Counted from the first letter of the stretch, positions 15,389 through 22,961 are shown. The stretch: DNA of 25,430 nucleotides from a bacterium (GCA_026713745.1 JAPONU010000572.1:1-25430); one strand, 5' to 3'. Translations and numbers: made by a program. Notes: a model not told the origin generated them from the letters alone.

Positions 15389-15429
15389 GCGCCTGAGCCG
15401 GGAGCCCCCGCTTGCCCGGCTCAGGGCGC
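15389..15429. terminator. Strong hairpin between converging genes
   Basis: Stem TGAGCCGGG (15394-15402) / CCCGGCTCA (15415-15423), extended by GCGCC / GGCGC with one bulged base, around a 12-nt loop. The S51-like stop codon (15421-15423) lies in the stem. It probably ends transcription from both sides. Confidence 0.65.
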
Positions 15430-16083
15430 CGGGTCCCCCAGGACGGTCCGTGCCCCGTCCCGGTACAGGACGACCTCGCCGACCGTCTCCCAGGAACCGT
15501 CGGGCCTGTTGATCACGGCGCTGCGCTCGTCCACGGCCGCCACCAGCAGCCCGGGCGGGGCCAACTGGACGGTACGGGCGATCCGCTCGGCCGACAGGGT
15601 GTTGGCGCGGGAGACGATCGCCAGTTCGTCGGTGAGCCCGAGGCCGAGCGTGAAGGCACCGCCGCGCACATCGACCATGTGGTCGCACAGCACGTTGCCG
15701 CCGGCGCCCGACCCGACGACGGTGGCGCCGGCGCCCGAAGCGTCCACAAGGGCCTCCCAGACGGCGGTGCGCAGCAGGGTGGAGCGGGCGTGCAGCGGCG
15801 ACCCCCCGGTGAGGTAGATCATGCCGGCCCGCGCCACCACCGCTGCTGTCGACGGATCCTCCGCGTCGGCCCGCCGGTAAACGTCGAGCCAGCGGCAGCC
15901 GACCCCGAGCGCCTCGAACCATTGCCCCGCACGCGCCCGGAGCTTGGAGGGGTTCTCGTAGGCCGAGGCCGTGGGCAGCACGACGACCTCCGGTGCCCCG
16001 CACTCCGCCGCCAGCGCGGCGTCGAAGTCGCAGCCGGCTGAGAACTCCCCGCCGCCGACGAACGCCAGCGTTCCCCGGCTCAC
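15421..16083 (-). CDS. S51 (peptidase E/cyanophycinase)-like protein without catalytic serine
   Basis: A 220-residue protein with the class-I-amidotransferase-like fold of peptidase E and cyanophycinase. Features are LAFVGGGEF at the start, VVVLPTASAYENP, and YLTGGSPLHARSTLLRTAVWEAL. The region that should hold the nucleophile (usual GtSAGA) reads GSGAGG at residues 124-129, so the Ser of SAG is G126. The codon is GGC and the reading frame is sound on both sides. Either S125 takes over, or the protein no longer cleaves peptides and acts by binding. The GTG start at 16083 overlaps the upstream stop as GTGA; the open frame back to 16266 is not used. It is the last gene of the carboxylase operon. 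The role in acyl-CoA metabolism is unclear. Confidence 0.75.
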   Translation of the reverse strand: MSRGTLAFVGGGEFSAGCDFDAALAAECGAPEVVVLPTASAYENPSKLRARAGQWFEALGVGCRWLDVYRRADAEDPSTAAVVARAGMIYLTGGSPLHARSTLLRTAVWEALVDASGAGATVVGSGAGGNVLCDHMVDVRGGAFTLGLGLTDELAIVSRANTLSAERIARTVQLAPPGLLVAAVDERSAVINRPDGSWETVGEVVLYRDGARTVLGDPAP

Positions 16084-16685
16084 GGCGCGGCCCCGTCCGC
16101 GCCCTGCGGCGCCTCGGTCCGGTGCGGGTCGAGCCGGGCCGCCCCGACGACGACACGGAGCGACCCCACCACGCCCCGACGCAGCAGGCGCCTGTCCAGC
16201 GAGGTCAGTTCGAACCCGCCGGCCCACAGTCCACCGGAGATGTCGCGGGACATCGACATGCCCCACCGGCGACGTGCGATGCGGTCCAGCCGGCGACGCC
16301 AGCGGCGGGCATCGCCGTCGAGTTCCACGAACAGCAACCGGCCATCGGACCCCAGCAACCCCGCCAGCGCGGCGACGAGGGAGTCCGGAGTCGGCGCCGC
16401 CGACAGCGCCCCGAACGAGCAGACCGTGTCGAAGTGCTCGCCGGGCCGGTCGGCGACCGAAGACGGGGGCGCCACGACCAGTTCCCGCACCGCTTCGTAG
16501 GCGAATCCGCTCGCCAGCGGCCCGCGAATGTCCAGAACCCGCCCCACGGCCCGGCGCTGCATGTCCACGACGACAGGGCGCAGCCGGTCCCGGAGGGCGC
16601 CGCTGTCACCGACGATGCGCATGTTCGAGCCCGGGTCCACCGCCGGCCGGAGCGTCCCCTCCATCGGCGCAACGTCGGAGGACAC
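16080..16685 (-). CDS. SAM-dependent methyltransferase-like protein
   Basis: About 201 residues resembling class I methyltransferases of the UbiE/Methyltransf_11 type. After MQRRAVGRVLDIRGPLASG, which stands where the SAM-binding VLDxGxGxG loop should be but is degenerate, come HFDTVCSFGALSAAPTPDSL and AALAGLLGSDGRLLFVELDG. These match the usual 'fD-v---vl-----d---L-e--RvLkpGGrl' and strand-5 pattern. A C-terminal part with LWAGGFELTSLDRR follows the family's late 'l--aGF'. The substrate is unknown and SAM binding is not assured. I chose GTG 16685 because GGGGGA lies 8 nt upstream; ATG 16664 and TTG 16715 are also possible. It ends with GTGA coupled to the S51-like gene. Confidence 0.7.
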   Translation of the reverse strand: MSSDVAPMEGTLRPAVDPGSNMRIVGDSGALRDRLRPVVVDMQRRAVGRVLDIRGPLASGFAYEAVRELVVAPPSSVADRPGEHFDTVCSFGALSAAPTPDSLVAALAGLLGSDGRLLFVELDGDARRWRRRLDRIARRRWGMSMSRDISGGLWAGGFELTSLDRRLLRRGVVGSLRVVVGAARLDPHRTEAPQGADGAAP

Positions 16686-16809
16686 CGCGGCGGTCCCCCG
16701 GAGTCTGCTCAACAACCCCCCGGCGGCGCGGACCCGGGTGCCGCCGAGTGGGTTCGGGAGGTGGCCGGAACGGAAACCACGACGCCCCGCGGCATTGCCC
16801 GGCGGGCGC

Positions 16810-16986
16810 TCAGCGCCACCATCGACCGGCGAACCGCCACCCCGATCGCACCGGAGTGGCCCGGGGCGTCCCGGACCACCGCAGCAGCAGGCGGACAGCG
16901 GCGACGATCGCCGCAACCTCGCCGTCGTCGGCCGGCGTCGGTGTCACCGCAGCGACGCGGGGAGCGGGGGCGGTCGGGGTGCTCAC
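16810..16986 (-). CDS. accE: AccE-like acyl-CoA carboxylase epsilon subunit (58 aa)
   Basis: A 58-residue gene starting at GTG 16986, which overlaps the pccB stop as GTGA, and ending at TGA 16812-16810. The protein has a Pro/Thr/Ala-rich start, then TPADDGEVAAIVAAVRLLL and a C-terminal SGWRFAGRWWR. Actinobacterial AccE epsilon subunits are small, poorly conserved proteins encoded just after the carboxyltransferase gene. They have a 'pt-eElAAl-a-l' helix and an aromatic/arginine C-terminus, as here. In known systems AccE bridges or stabilises the AccA-AccD5 complex. Position, length and motif all agree; the family is too short and variable for full certainty. The biotin-carrier alpha subunit is not in the window. 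Confidence 0.65.
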   Translation of the reverse strand: MSTPTAPAPRVAAVTPTPADDGEVAAIVAAVRLLLRWSGTPRATPVRSGWRFAGRWWR

Positions 16987-18539
16987 AACGGGATGACACC
17001 GTGCTTGCGGCGGGGGCGCTCGGCCCGCTTGGTACGCAGCGCCTCGAACCCGGCGATCACCTTGCGCCTGGTGTCGGCAGGGTCGATGACGTCGTCGATG
17101 TACCCGCGCTCCGCGGCCACGTACGGGTTGGCGTAGCGCTCGATGTAGTCCTCCACCAATTCATCCCGTCGGGCGGTGGGATCGGCACTGTCGCTCAGCT
17201 CGCGCCGGTGCAGGATCTCCACGGCTCCCTGGGGCCCCATGACCGCCAGCTCCGCCGACGGCCAGGCGAAGCACAGATCCGAACCCACGGACTTGGAGTC
17301 CATCACGACGTAGGCGCCACCGTAAGCCTTGCGCGTGACCACCGAGATGCGCGGCACCGTCGCCTCGCAGTACGCGTAGAGCAGCTTCGCACCGTGACGG
17401 ATGATGCCGCCGTACTCCTGGTCGACGCCCGGCAGGAAGCCCGGCACATCCACCAGAGTCAGCAGGGGAATGCCGAAGGCGTCGCAGGTGCGGACGAAGC
17501 GGGCCGCCTTGGAGGATGACTCGATGTCCAGCACGCCCGCCAGCACCCGCGGCTGGTTGCCCACGACGCCGACGGTGTGGCCGTCGAGCCGACCGAACGC
17601 GCACACGATGCTCTGCGCCCAGTCGGGGAAGTACTCGAGGTACTCACCGTCGTCGAGCACCGCGGTGATCACGTCTCGCATGTCGTAGGGCTGGTTGGAA
17701 CTCGCCGGCAGGGTGGCGTGCAGTTCGGGACAACCGCGGTCGGGCGAGTCGAGCGGTTCGTAGTGCGGGGGATGCTCGAGGTAGTTCGACGGCAGGAAGC
17801 TCAACAGCTCCTTCACCGCGTCGAGCACCTCGTGCTCGCTGTCGCGCACGAAGGTCGCCACACCCGACTTGGTGGCGTGGCTGCGGGCGCCGCCGAGGTC
17901 CTCCAGGGAGACCTCCTCGCCGGTCACGGTGCGCACCACGTCGGGCCCGGTGATGAACATGTGCGAGATCTCGCGCACCATGAAGATGAAGTCGGTGATC
18001 GCCGGGCTGTAGACCGCCCCTCCCGCGCACGGCCCGAGGATCACCGAGATCTGCGGCACCACACCCGAAGCACGCACGTTGCGCGAGAAAATGCCCCCGT
18101 AGGAGTCGAGGCTGACGACCCCCTCCTGGATGCGCGCCCCGGCGCCGTCGTTCAGACCGATCACCGGCGACCCGGTGGTGACGGCAAGGTCCATCACCTT
18201 GTGGATCTTCGCGGCGAACACCTCGCCGAGAGCACCCCCGAAGACCGTGAAGTCCTGCGCGAAGACGAACACCTTGCGGCCGTCGACGGTACCCCAGCCT
18301 GTGACCACGCCATCGGTGTAGGGGCGGTCGCTGAGGCCGCTGTCGGTCGCCCGGTGCCGGGCCAACATGTCGAACTCGTGGAACGAACCCGGGTCCAGCA
18401 GGTAGTCGATCCGCTCGCGGGCCAGCAGCTTGCCCTTGGCGTGCTGGCGCTCAACAGCCCGCTCGGGGCCGGCGTGAACGGCCTGTTCCTTGCGCTTGGC
18501 GAGTTCCGCGAGGCGCTCGGCCATGGAGTGGGTGGCCAT
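16983..18539 (-). CDS. pccB: Acyl-CoA (propionyl/acetyl-CoA) carboxylase beta subunit, carboxyltransferase
   Basis: A 518-residue carboxyltransferase that moves CO2 from biotin to propionyl-CoA or a related acyl-CoA. Features are AKGKLLARERIDYLLDPGSF (34-53), LNDGAGARIQEGV (129-141), the oxyanion region GPCAGGAVYSPA (169-180), DVPGFLPGVDQEYGGIIRHGAKLLYAY in the second half, RKAYGGAYVVM and WPSAELAVMGPQGAVEIL. Length is that of PccB/AccD5. ATG 18539 (MATHSMAERL) is chosen for the family-like start and a TACGCT hexamer 9 nt upstream; the frame continues to 18914 without family support. It heads an operon with the AccE-like gene, a methyltransferase-like gene and the S51-like gene, and diverges from lutA. 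Confidence 0.95.
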   Translation of the reverse strand: MATHSMAERLAELAKRKEQAVHAGPERAVERQHAKGKLLARERIDYLLDPGSFHEFDMLARHRATDSGLSDRPYTDGVVTGWGTVDGRKVFVFAQDFTVFGGALGEVFAAKIHKVMDLAVTTGSPVIGLNDGAGARIQEGVVSLDSYGGIFSRNVRASGVVPQISVILGPCAGGAVYSPAITDFIFMVREISHMFITGPDVVRTVTGEEVSLEDLGGARSHATKSGVATFVRDSEHEVLDAVKELLSFLPSNYLEHPPHYEPLDSPDRGCPELHATLPASSNQPYDMRDVITAVLDDGEYLEYFPDWAQSIVCAFGRLDGHTVGVVGNQPRVLAGVLDIESSSKAARFVRTCDAFGIPLLTLVDVPGFLPGVDQEYGGIIRHGAKLLYAYCEATVPRISVVTRKAYGGAYVVMDSKSVGSDLCFAWPSAELAVMGPQGAVEILHRRELSDSADPTARRDELVEDYIERYANPYVAAERGYIDDVIDPADTRRKVIAGFEALRTKRAERPRRKHGVIPL

Positions 18540-18548
18540 AGGCGCGAA

Positions 18549-18554
18549 AGCGTA
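18549..18554 (-). promoter_or_regulatory. -10 hexamer TACGCT of pccB
   Basis: TANNNT ending 9 nt before ATG 18539. It is slightly wider than the other leaderless spacings. Confidence 0.35.
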
Positions 18555-18640
18555 CAGGAGCATCCGACGGCGACCGCCGACGCCGGTGGTGCCGGGCCGC
18601 TCGACGGGTGCCTCAGGCAGTCCCACAGGATCGCGGGGGC

Positions 18641-18646
18641 TATCGT
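18641..18646 (+). promoter_or_regulatory. -10 hexamer TATCGT of lutA
   Basis: TANNNT ending 7 nt before ATG 18654. It probably drives the lutABC-MFS operon as a leaderless transcript. Confidence 0.5.
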
Positions 18647-18653
18647 GCGCCGC

Positions 18654-19493
18654 ATGCGGGTGCAGTTCTTCGCCAGTTGCCTCGTGGAACTGCTGCGGCC
18701 GGATGTGGGGGCGGCGACGGAGCGGGTGCTCCGGGCGGCCGGCCACGAACCCGTTCCGGTGACCGGGGCGACCTGCTGCGGCCAGCCCGCCTACAACGCG
18801 GGCTATGCCGCCGAGGCACGGCGTGTCGCACGGCGCACACTGCGCGCCCTCGGCGATGGCGAGACCACCTGTGTCGTCGCCTCCGGATCCTGCGCCACGA
18901 TGATGTCCCACCACTGGCCGGAGCTGTTCGAGGGAACCGCGGACGCGGACGCAGCGCGCCGGGCCGCGGCGCGGACCGTCGAGTTGACGGCGTTCCTGAC
19001 AGGGTCCGCTGCGGCGGTGATCAGCAAGGATCGATCACAGCCGGCCGGTGGCGAGCCGGGCCTCGGGGTCGAAACCCCGGTTCCGGCGGGACCCGGCGAG
19101 GACCGACCTCTGCCTCCAACCGGCGGCGGCGACGAACCGTCGAGGGCCATCGGCGCGGGCGGAGCCGTCGTGGTCCACGACTCCTGCCATGCGTTGCGCG
19201 AACTCGGCGCCGGCACCACGGTGCGGCGTGCGCTCTCCGACGCCGGGCGGACGCCGACCGACGCCGAAGGAACCGAGCGCTGCTGCGGGTTCGGCGGGTC
19301 GTTCTCGGTCAAGATGCCGGGAGTGTCTGTCGCCATGGCCGACGAGAAGCTCGACAACTTCGCCGCCACAGGCTGCGAACAGGTTACGAGTTGTGATCTC
19401 TCGTGCCTGCTGCACCTGCAGGGCCGGGCCCGACGGCGGGGCATGGAACTCCGGTTCGATCACGTCGCGACACTGCTGGACCGCCGGACGTGA
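18654..19493 (+). CDS. lutA: Lactate utilization protein A (CCG-domain Fe-S protein)
   Basis: A 279-residue LutA-type protein with two cysteine-rich CCG domains. LutABC together oxidise L-lactate to pyruvate. The first domain has MRVQFFASCLVELLRPDVG, TCCGQPAYNAGY (40-51) and SGSCATMM. The second has VVHDSCHALRELG, ERCCGFGGSFSVKMP and TSCDLSCLLHLQG. Between them, residues about 122-169 form a Gly/Pro-rich stretch that is longer and less conserved than the linker usually seen in LutA, and whose DNA contains a hairpin (19064-19079). The ATG at 18654 has TATCGT 7 nt upstream. The open frame to its left is antisense to pccB. It is the first gene of lutA-lutB-lutC-MFS. Confidence 0.9.
   Translation: MRVQFFASCLVELLRPDVGAATERVLRAAGHEPVPVTGATCCGQPAYNAGYAAEARRVARRTLRALGDGETTCVVASGSCATMMSHHWPELFEGTADADAARRAAARTVELTAFLTGSAAAVISKDRSQPAGGEPGLGVETPVPAGPGEDRPLPPTGGGDEPSRAIGAGGAVVVHDSCHALRELGAGTTVRRALSDAGRTPTDAEGTERCCGFGGSFSVKMPGVSVAMADEKLDNFAATGCEQVTSCDLSCLLHLQGRARRRGMELRFDHVATLLDRRT
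19064..19079. repeat. Hairpin CGGGGT-CGAA-ACCCCG inside lutA
   Basis: 6-bp arms with a CGAA tetraloop, in the part of lutA that encodes the non-conserved interdomain linker. Confidence 0.4.
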
Positions 19494-19545
19494 CCACGCC
19501 CGCACCCAACCGGCACCCACCGGAACCGATCGGCCGGATCATTCC

Positions 19546-20907
19546 GTGAGCACGCCGACCGCCACTCCCGTGAGCTTCGGCCGCCGCGCCGATGACGCCC
19601 TCGCCGACGACCGGATGCGCGCGGCCATCGCCCGTGGGACCGGCCTCATGGTGCAGCGCCGCCACGAGGCGATCGCGGAGCTGGCCAACGCCGACGAGTT
19701 GCGCGACGCCGGGTCCTCCATCCGGGCGGCAGCCCTCCGGCGTCTGCCGGAGCTGCTGGAACGCTGGTCGGACAACCTCGGCGCCCTCGGCGGCCACGTG
19801 CACTGGGCCTCCGATGCCGACGAGGCCACCGCGATCGTGGCCGGCATCGTGGCGAGACGCGGCGCGAAGGTGATCGCCAAGGGCAAGTCCATGGTCTCCG
19901 AGGAGATCCACCTCAACGACGTTCTGGAGCGGGCCGGCGCGGAGGTGGTGGAGACCGACCTCGGCGAGTTCATCCAGCAGCTGGCCGGCGAGCCACCGTC
20001 TCACATCGTTGCGCCGGCCATGCACAAGGACCGCTTCGAGGTCGCCGAATTGCTCACCGCAGACAGGGGCGCGCCCGTCAGCGCCGAGATCACCGCCGAG
20101 GCGGCCTACGCCCGGACGCGTCTGCGACAGGCGTTCCTGGATGCCGGAGTCGGTATCACCGGTGTCAACTTCGCCGTCGCCGCCGCCGGTTCGATCTGTC
20201 TCGTCGAGAACGAGGGCAACGGGCGGATGTGCTCCAGCCTCCCGCCGACGCACATCGCCCTCATGGGACTCGAGCGCATCGTGGCCGACTTCGACGAACT
20301 CGACGTGATGCTCAACCTGCTGGCTCGCTCCGCCACGGGGCAGGCGCTGACGGTGTACACGAACATCATCACCGGACCGCGGCGCCCCGGGGAGGCCGAC
20401 GGCCCCGAGGAGTTGCACGTGGTCGTACTGGACGGCGGGCGGAGCGCCCTCGTGGACAGCGACTTCTCCTCCGCGCTTCACTGCATCCGCTGCGGCGCCT
20501 GCCTGAACGTCTGCCCGGTGTACCGCCAGGTCGGTGGACACGCCTACGACTCGGTCTACAGCGGACCCATCGGGGCGGTGCTGACCCCGCTCCTGAGACC
20601 CACCGACCCGGCAGCCCGCGAGCTCGCCGAGGCTTCCTCGCTGTGCGGCGCCTGCACCGAGATCTGCCCGGTGCGCATCCCGCTGCACGACCTGCTGCTG
20701 CAACTCCGCCACCGGGACGCCCGGGCCGACGCCTCGCGGCTGCGGCGAGCGGGCTTCTGGTTGTGGTCACAGGCGTGGTCGCGGCACTGGGTGTTCCGCG
20801 CCACCGTGCTCGCCGCCCGCGCCGGGATGCCCCTGCTGCGGAAGATCCGGCGCCTGCCGAACATCGGCTGGCTGGGAGCCTGGCAGCGAGGGCGGGAACT
20901 TCCGTGA
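19546..20907 (+). CDS. lutB: Lactate utilization protein B (LUD-domain iron-sulfur protein)
   Basis: A 453-residue LutB. The N-terminal LUD domain shows KGKSMVSEEIHLNDVLERAG, DLGEFIQQLAGEPPSHIVAPA and NFAVAAAGSICLVENEGNGR. The ferredoxin-like part binds two 4Fe-4S clusters through CIRCGACLNVCP (C313, C316, C319, C323) and CGACTEICP (C367, C370, C374). The C-terminal 60 residues are basic and tryptophan-rich (FWLWSQAWSRHWVFR), as in other LutBs. The GTG 19546 start gives the family N-terminus (FGRRADDALAD); no good ribosome-binding site or -10 lies before it. It follows lutA by 52 bases. The 139-base gap to lutC contains a composite palindromic repeat. Confidence 0.93.
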   Translation: MSTPTATPVSFGRRADDALADDRMRAAIARGTGLMVQRRHEAIAELANADELRDAGSSIRAAALRRLPELLERWSDNLGALGGHVHWASDADEATAIVAGIVARRGAKVIAKGKSMVSEEIHLNDVLERAGAEVVETDLGEFIQQLAGEPPSHIVAPAMHKDRFEVAELLTADRGAPVSAEITAEAAYARTRLRQAFLDAGVGITGVNFAVAAAGSICLVENEGNGRMCSSLPPTHIALMGLERIVADFDELDVMLNLLARSATGQALTVYTNIITGPRRPGEADGPEELHVVVLDGGRSALVDSDFSSALHCIRCGACLNVCPVYRQVGGHAYDSVYSGPIGAVLTPLLRPTDPAARELAEASSLCGACTEICPVRIPLHDLLLQLRHRDARADASRLRRAGFWLWSQAWSRHWVFRATVLAARAGMPLLRKIRRLPNIGWLGAWQRGRELP

Positions 20908-20937
20908 ACGGCCGAGCGGGTCGAGCCGCCGCCAACC

Positions 20938-20990
20938 GGATCCCGACCCCGGATCGAGTCCGGGACCGGCTCTTCGCAGGAATGACGGGA
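20938..20990 (+). repeat. REP-like repeat, copy 6 (composite)
   Basis: A second palindrome CCCGGA-TCGAG-TCCGGG (20948-20964) is followed by a degenerate right half of the usual element, TCTTCGCAGGAATGACGGG. It sits between lutB and lutC; the gap 20908-21046 holds no gene. Confidence 0.6.
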
Positions 20991-21046
20991 GACCGCGCCG
21001 GGACATCGGCGCGGCCAGTGGCCCGGCATTGTGGGCGGGACGGGCA

Positions 21047-21643
21047 GTGAGCGCCGCTACACCGAGGGACGAGTTCCTGAGACGGTTGCGGTCTGAGAAG
21101 ACCGGCGGTTCCACCGAGGGAGGACCTGCCACGCCGCGGGCGCAGTTCGTGAGCGGACGCAGCGGTCCGGACGGGTTCATGCAGGCGTGGCGGGCACTGG
21201 GCGGAACGGCGGAACGCGTGCCTGCCGGCGAGTTGCGAGGCGCGGTGGCCGCCTACGCCGCCGAGCGCAACGGACCGGTCCTCGCCGCCCCGGCACTCGA
21301 CGTCGCCGCCGATCTCGTCTGGCCCGACTGTGGATCGCAGGCAGCCGCCGGGGCGGCCGTCGGAGTGGTCCCGGCGGTCGCGGCCGCAGCCCAGACCGGC
21401 ACGATCCTCCTGCGCGCCGACGACAACCGGGGACGCGCGGCAAGCCTGCTGCCCGCGGCCTGCATCTTCGTGATCGACACCGGCACCATCGTCGACACCC
21501 TCGGCGACTACCTCCGCGCCGTCGAGGACCTCCCCAGCCAGCTGGTGGCGGTCACGGGACCGTCCCGTTCGGCCGACATCGAGAGCACGCTCGTCATAGG
21601 GGTCCACGGACCGGGAGAAGTGCACGCCATACTCACGGGGTGA
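21047..21643 (+). CDS. lutC: Lactate utilization protein C (LUD domain)
   Basis: A 198-residue LutC. The C-terminal LUD signature is clear: VGVVPAVAAAAQTGTILLRA, SLLPAACIFVIDT, and VTGPSRSADIESTLVIGVHG with GPGEVHAILTG at the end. The middle carries VLAAPALDVAADLVWPD. It completes the LutABC set for lactate oxidation. The GTG at 21047 is taken as start (SAATPRDEFLRRLR fits the usual LutC beginning); a TTG at 21029 is in frame. Its stop overlaps the GTG of the transporter gene (GTGA), so the two are translationally coupled. Confidence 0.88.
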   Translation: MSAATPRDEFLRRLRSEKTGGSTEGGPATPRAQFVSGRSGPDGFMQAWRALGGTAERVPAGELRGAVAAYAAERNGPVLAAPALDVAADLVWPDCGSQAAAGAAVGVVPAVAAAAQTGTILLRADDNRGRAASLLPAACIFVIDTGTIVDTLGDYLRAVEDLPSQLVAVTGPSRSADIESTLVIGVHGPGEVHAILTG

Positions 21644-22875
21644 AGGCGGCGTCGGGCACCCAGCGGCTCCTCACACCGACGTTCACGGCGCTGCTGACGG
21701 CCTGCATCTGGTACTTCGTCAGCACGGGCATGATGCTCGTGGCCATCCCCGTCTTCGTCAGCGAGGAGTTGGGGGGCGGAGAATGGGGCGTCGGCGCCGC
21801 CATGGGTGTCTCGGGCCTGGCCGCAGCCGTGCTGCGGGTCGTCGCGGGACCGATCACCGACACGAAGGGGCGGCGCTGGGTGATGGTCTTCGGTTCGTCG
21901 CTGGCCGGGGTGAGCATGCTGGGCCTCGTGGTGGCCCACAGCGTCGGAGCCGTCGTGGCGTTCCGTGCTCTCACCGGGGTTGGTGAGGCCGCCTTCTTCG
22001 TCGGTGCCGCGACCGCCCTGCAGGACATCGCCCCCGAAGGGCGGCGCGCCGAGGCGACCTCCTACTTCTCCGCGGTGGTGTACGCCAGCATGGCTCTGGG
22101 CCCGCTGCTGGCGGAGTGGCTGATCGAACGGTTCTCCTTCGAGGCCACGTGGCTGGTCGGCACGGTGTTCTGCGGTATCGGCGCGCTGCTGGCCGTGCGC
22201 GCCCCGCAGAATCGCGCTCCCGCGACCGGGCAGCGTCAGTTCTTCTCGAGGCCCATCGTGCACCCGGCTGCGGTGGGGCCGGGAAGCGTGCTGGTGGTCG
22301 GCCTCTTCGGCTTCGCGTGCTTCATGACCTTCGCGGCGCTCTGGGCCACCGAGGTCGGCATCCGGCACGCGGGCAGCGTGTTCCTGCTCTTCGCGGGCGC
22401 CGTCCTCGTCCTGCGGCTGCTGCTGGCCCGTCTCCCCGACCGCCTCGGTGCCCGGACCACCACGACCATCGCTCTGGTCCTCTCAGCGCTGGGACTCGCC
22501 ATCATGGCGATCTGGAAGGCGCCCGGCGGGGCCTACACCGGCAGCGCCGTGATGGCGGTGGGGCAGACCTTCCTGTTCCCGGCGCTGTTCGCATCGGTCA
22601 TCCAGTCCGCGCCCACTTCCGAGCGGGGACAGGCCGTCGCCTCGTTCAGCATCTCCTTCGACGTGGCGTTCGGAACCGGCGGCTTCATCGCGGGCGCTGT
22701 CGCCGGCCACTTGGGCGGGATCACATCGGCGTTCTGGTTCGGTGCGGTGGCGTGCGGCCTGGCGCTGCTGCTCGCTCGAGGCACGCTCCCGAAGACGTCG
22801 GGCGTCGCTCCGCCGCGTGAGGACACCCCGCTGCCTCCCCGGGCCGGGCCCGACGAGGCGAGACACCTCAGGTGA
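21640..22875 (+). CDS. Major facilitator superfamily transporter
   Basis: A 411-residue membrane protein with about twelve hydrophobic segments and typical MFS marks. The loop after the second helix reads GPITDTKGRRWVMVFG (usual 'G-l-DR-GRR'), followed by FRALTGVGEAAFFVGAATAL and APEGRRAEATSYFS. The second half has RLPDRLGARTT at the equivalent loop. The closest general type is a multidrug/sugar-like exporter or uptake permease; the substrate cannot be read from sequence. The GTG 21640 start overlaps the lutC stop, so it is made together with LutC and may move lactate or a related acid, replacing the unrelated LutP permease of Bacillus (inference). The last 30 residues are a Pro-rich cytoplasmic tail. 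Confidence 0.9.
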   Translation: MKAASGTQRLLTPTFTALLTACIWYFVSTGMMLVAIPVFVSEELGGGEWGVGAAMGVSGLAAAVLRVVAGPITDTKGRRWVMVFGSSLAGVSMLGLVVAHSVGAVVAFRALTGVGEAAFFVGAATALQDIAPEGRRAEATSYFSAVVYASMALGPLLAEWLIERFSFEATWLVGTVFCGIGALLAVRAPQNRAPATGQRQFFSRPIVHPAAVGPGSVLVVGLFGFACFMTFAALWATEVGIRHAGSVFLLFAGAVLVLRLLLARLPDRLGARTTTTIALVLSALGLAIMAIWKAPGGAYTGSAVMAVGQTFLFPALFASVIQSAPTSERGQAVASFSISFDVAFGTGGFIAGAVAGHLGGITSAFWFGAVACGLALLLARGTLPKTSGVAPPREDTPLPPRAGPDEARHLR

Positions 22876-22932
22876 CCCTCCGGGGACGCCAGGAAACCCG
22901 AGCTTGGGCCACCATCCCGGATCGAGGATGCT

Positions 22933-22961
22933 TTGAGGTTGTCCTTGCCGAGAAGTAGTCT
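22933..22961 (+). promoter_or_regulatory. Promoter of the CopC-CopD fusion gene (TTGAGG - 17 nt - TAGTCT)
   Basis: The -35-like TTGAGG (22933-22938) and -10 TAGTCT (22956-22961) are spaced 17 nt. The -10 ends 7 nt before GTG 22969, giving a leaderless transcript. The rest of 22876-22968 shows no gene. Confidence 0.55.

Noticed and set aside
14183..16156. 657-codon minus-strand frame opposite the cyclophilin gene
   Set aside because: It overlaps a clear plus-strand cyclophilin and, in another frame, the S51-like gene. It has no recognisable domain.
18540..18914. Longer pccB with extra N-terminus
   Set aside because: The extra residues lack family similarity and would overlap the divergent lutA gene and its promoter.
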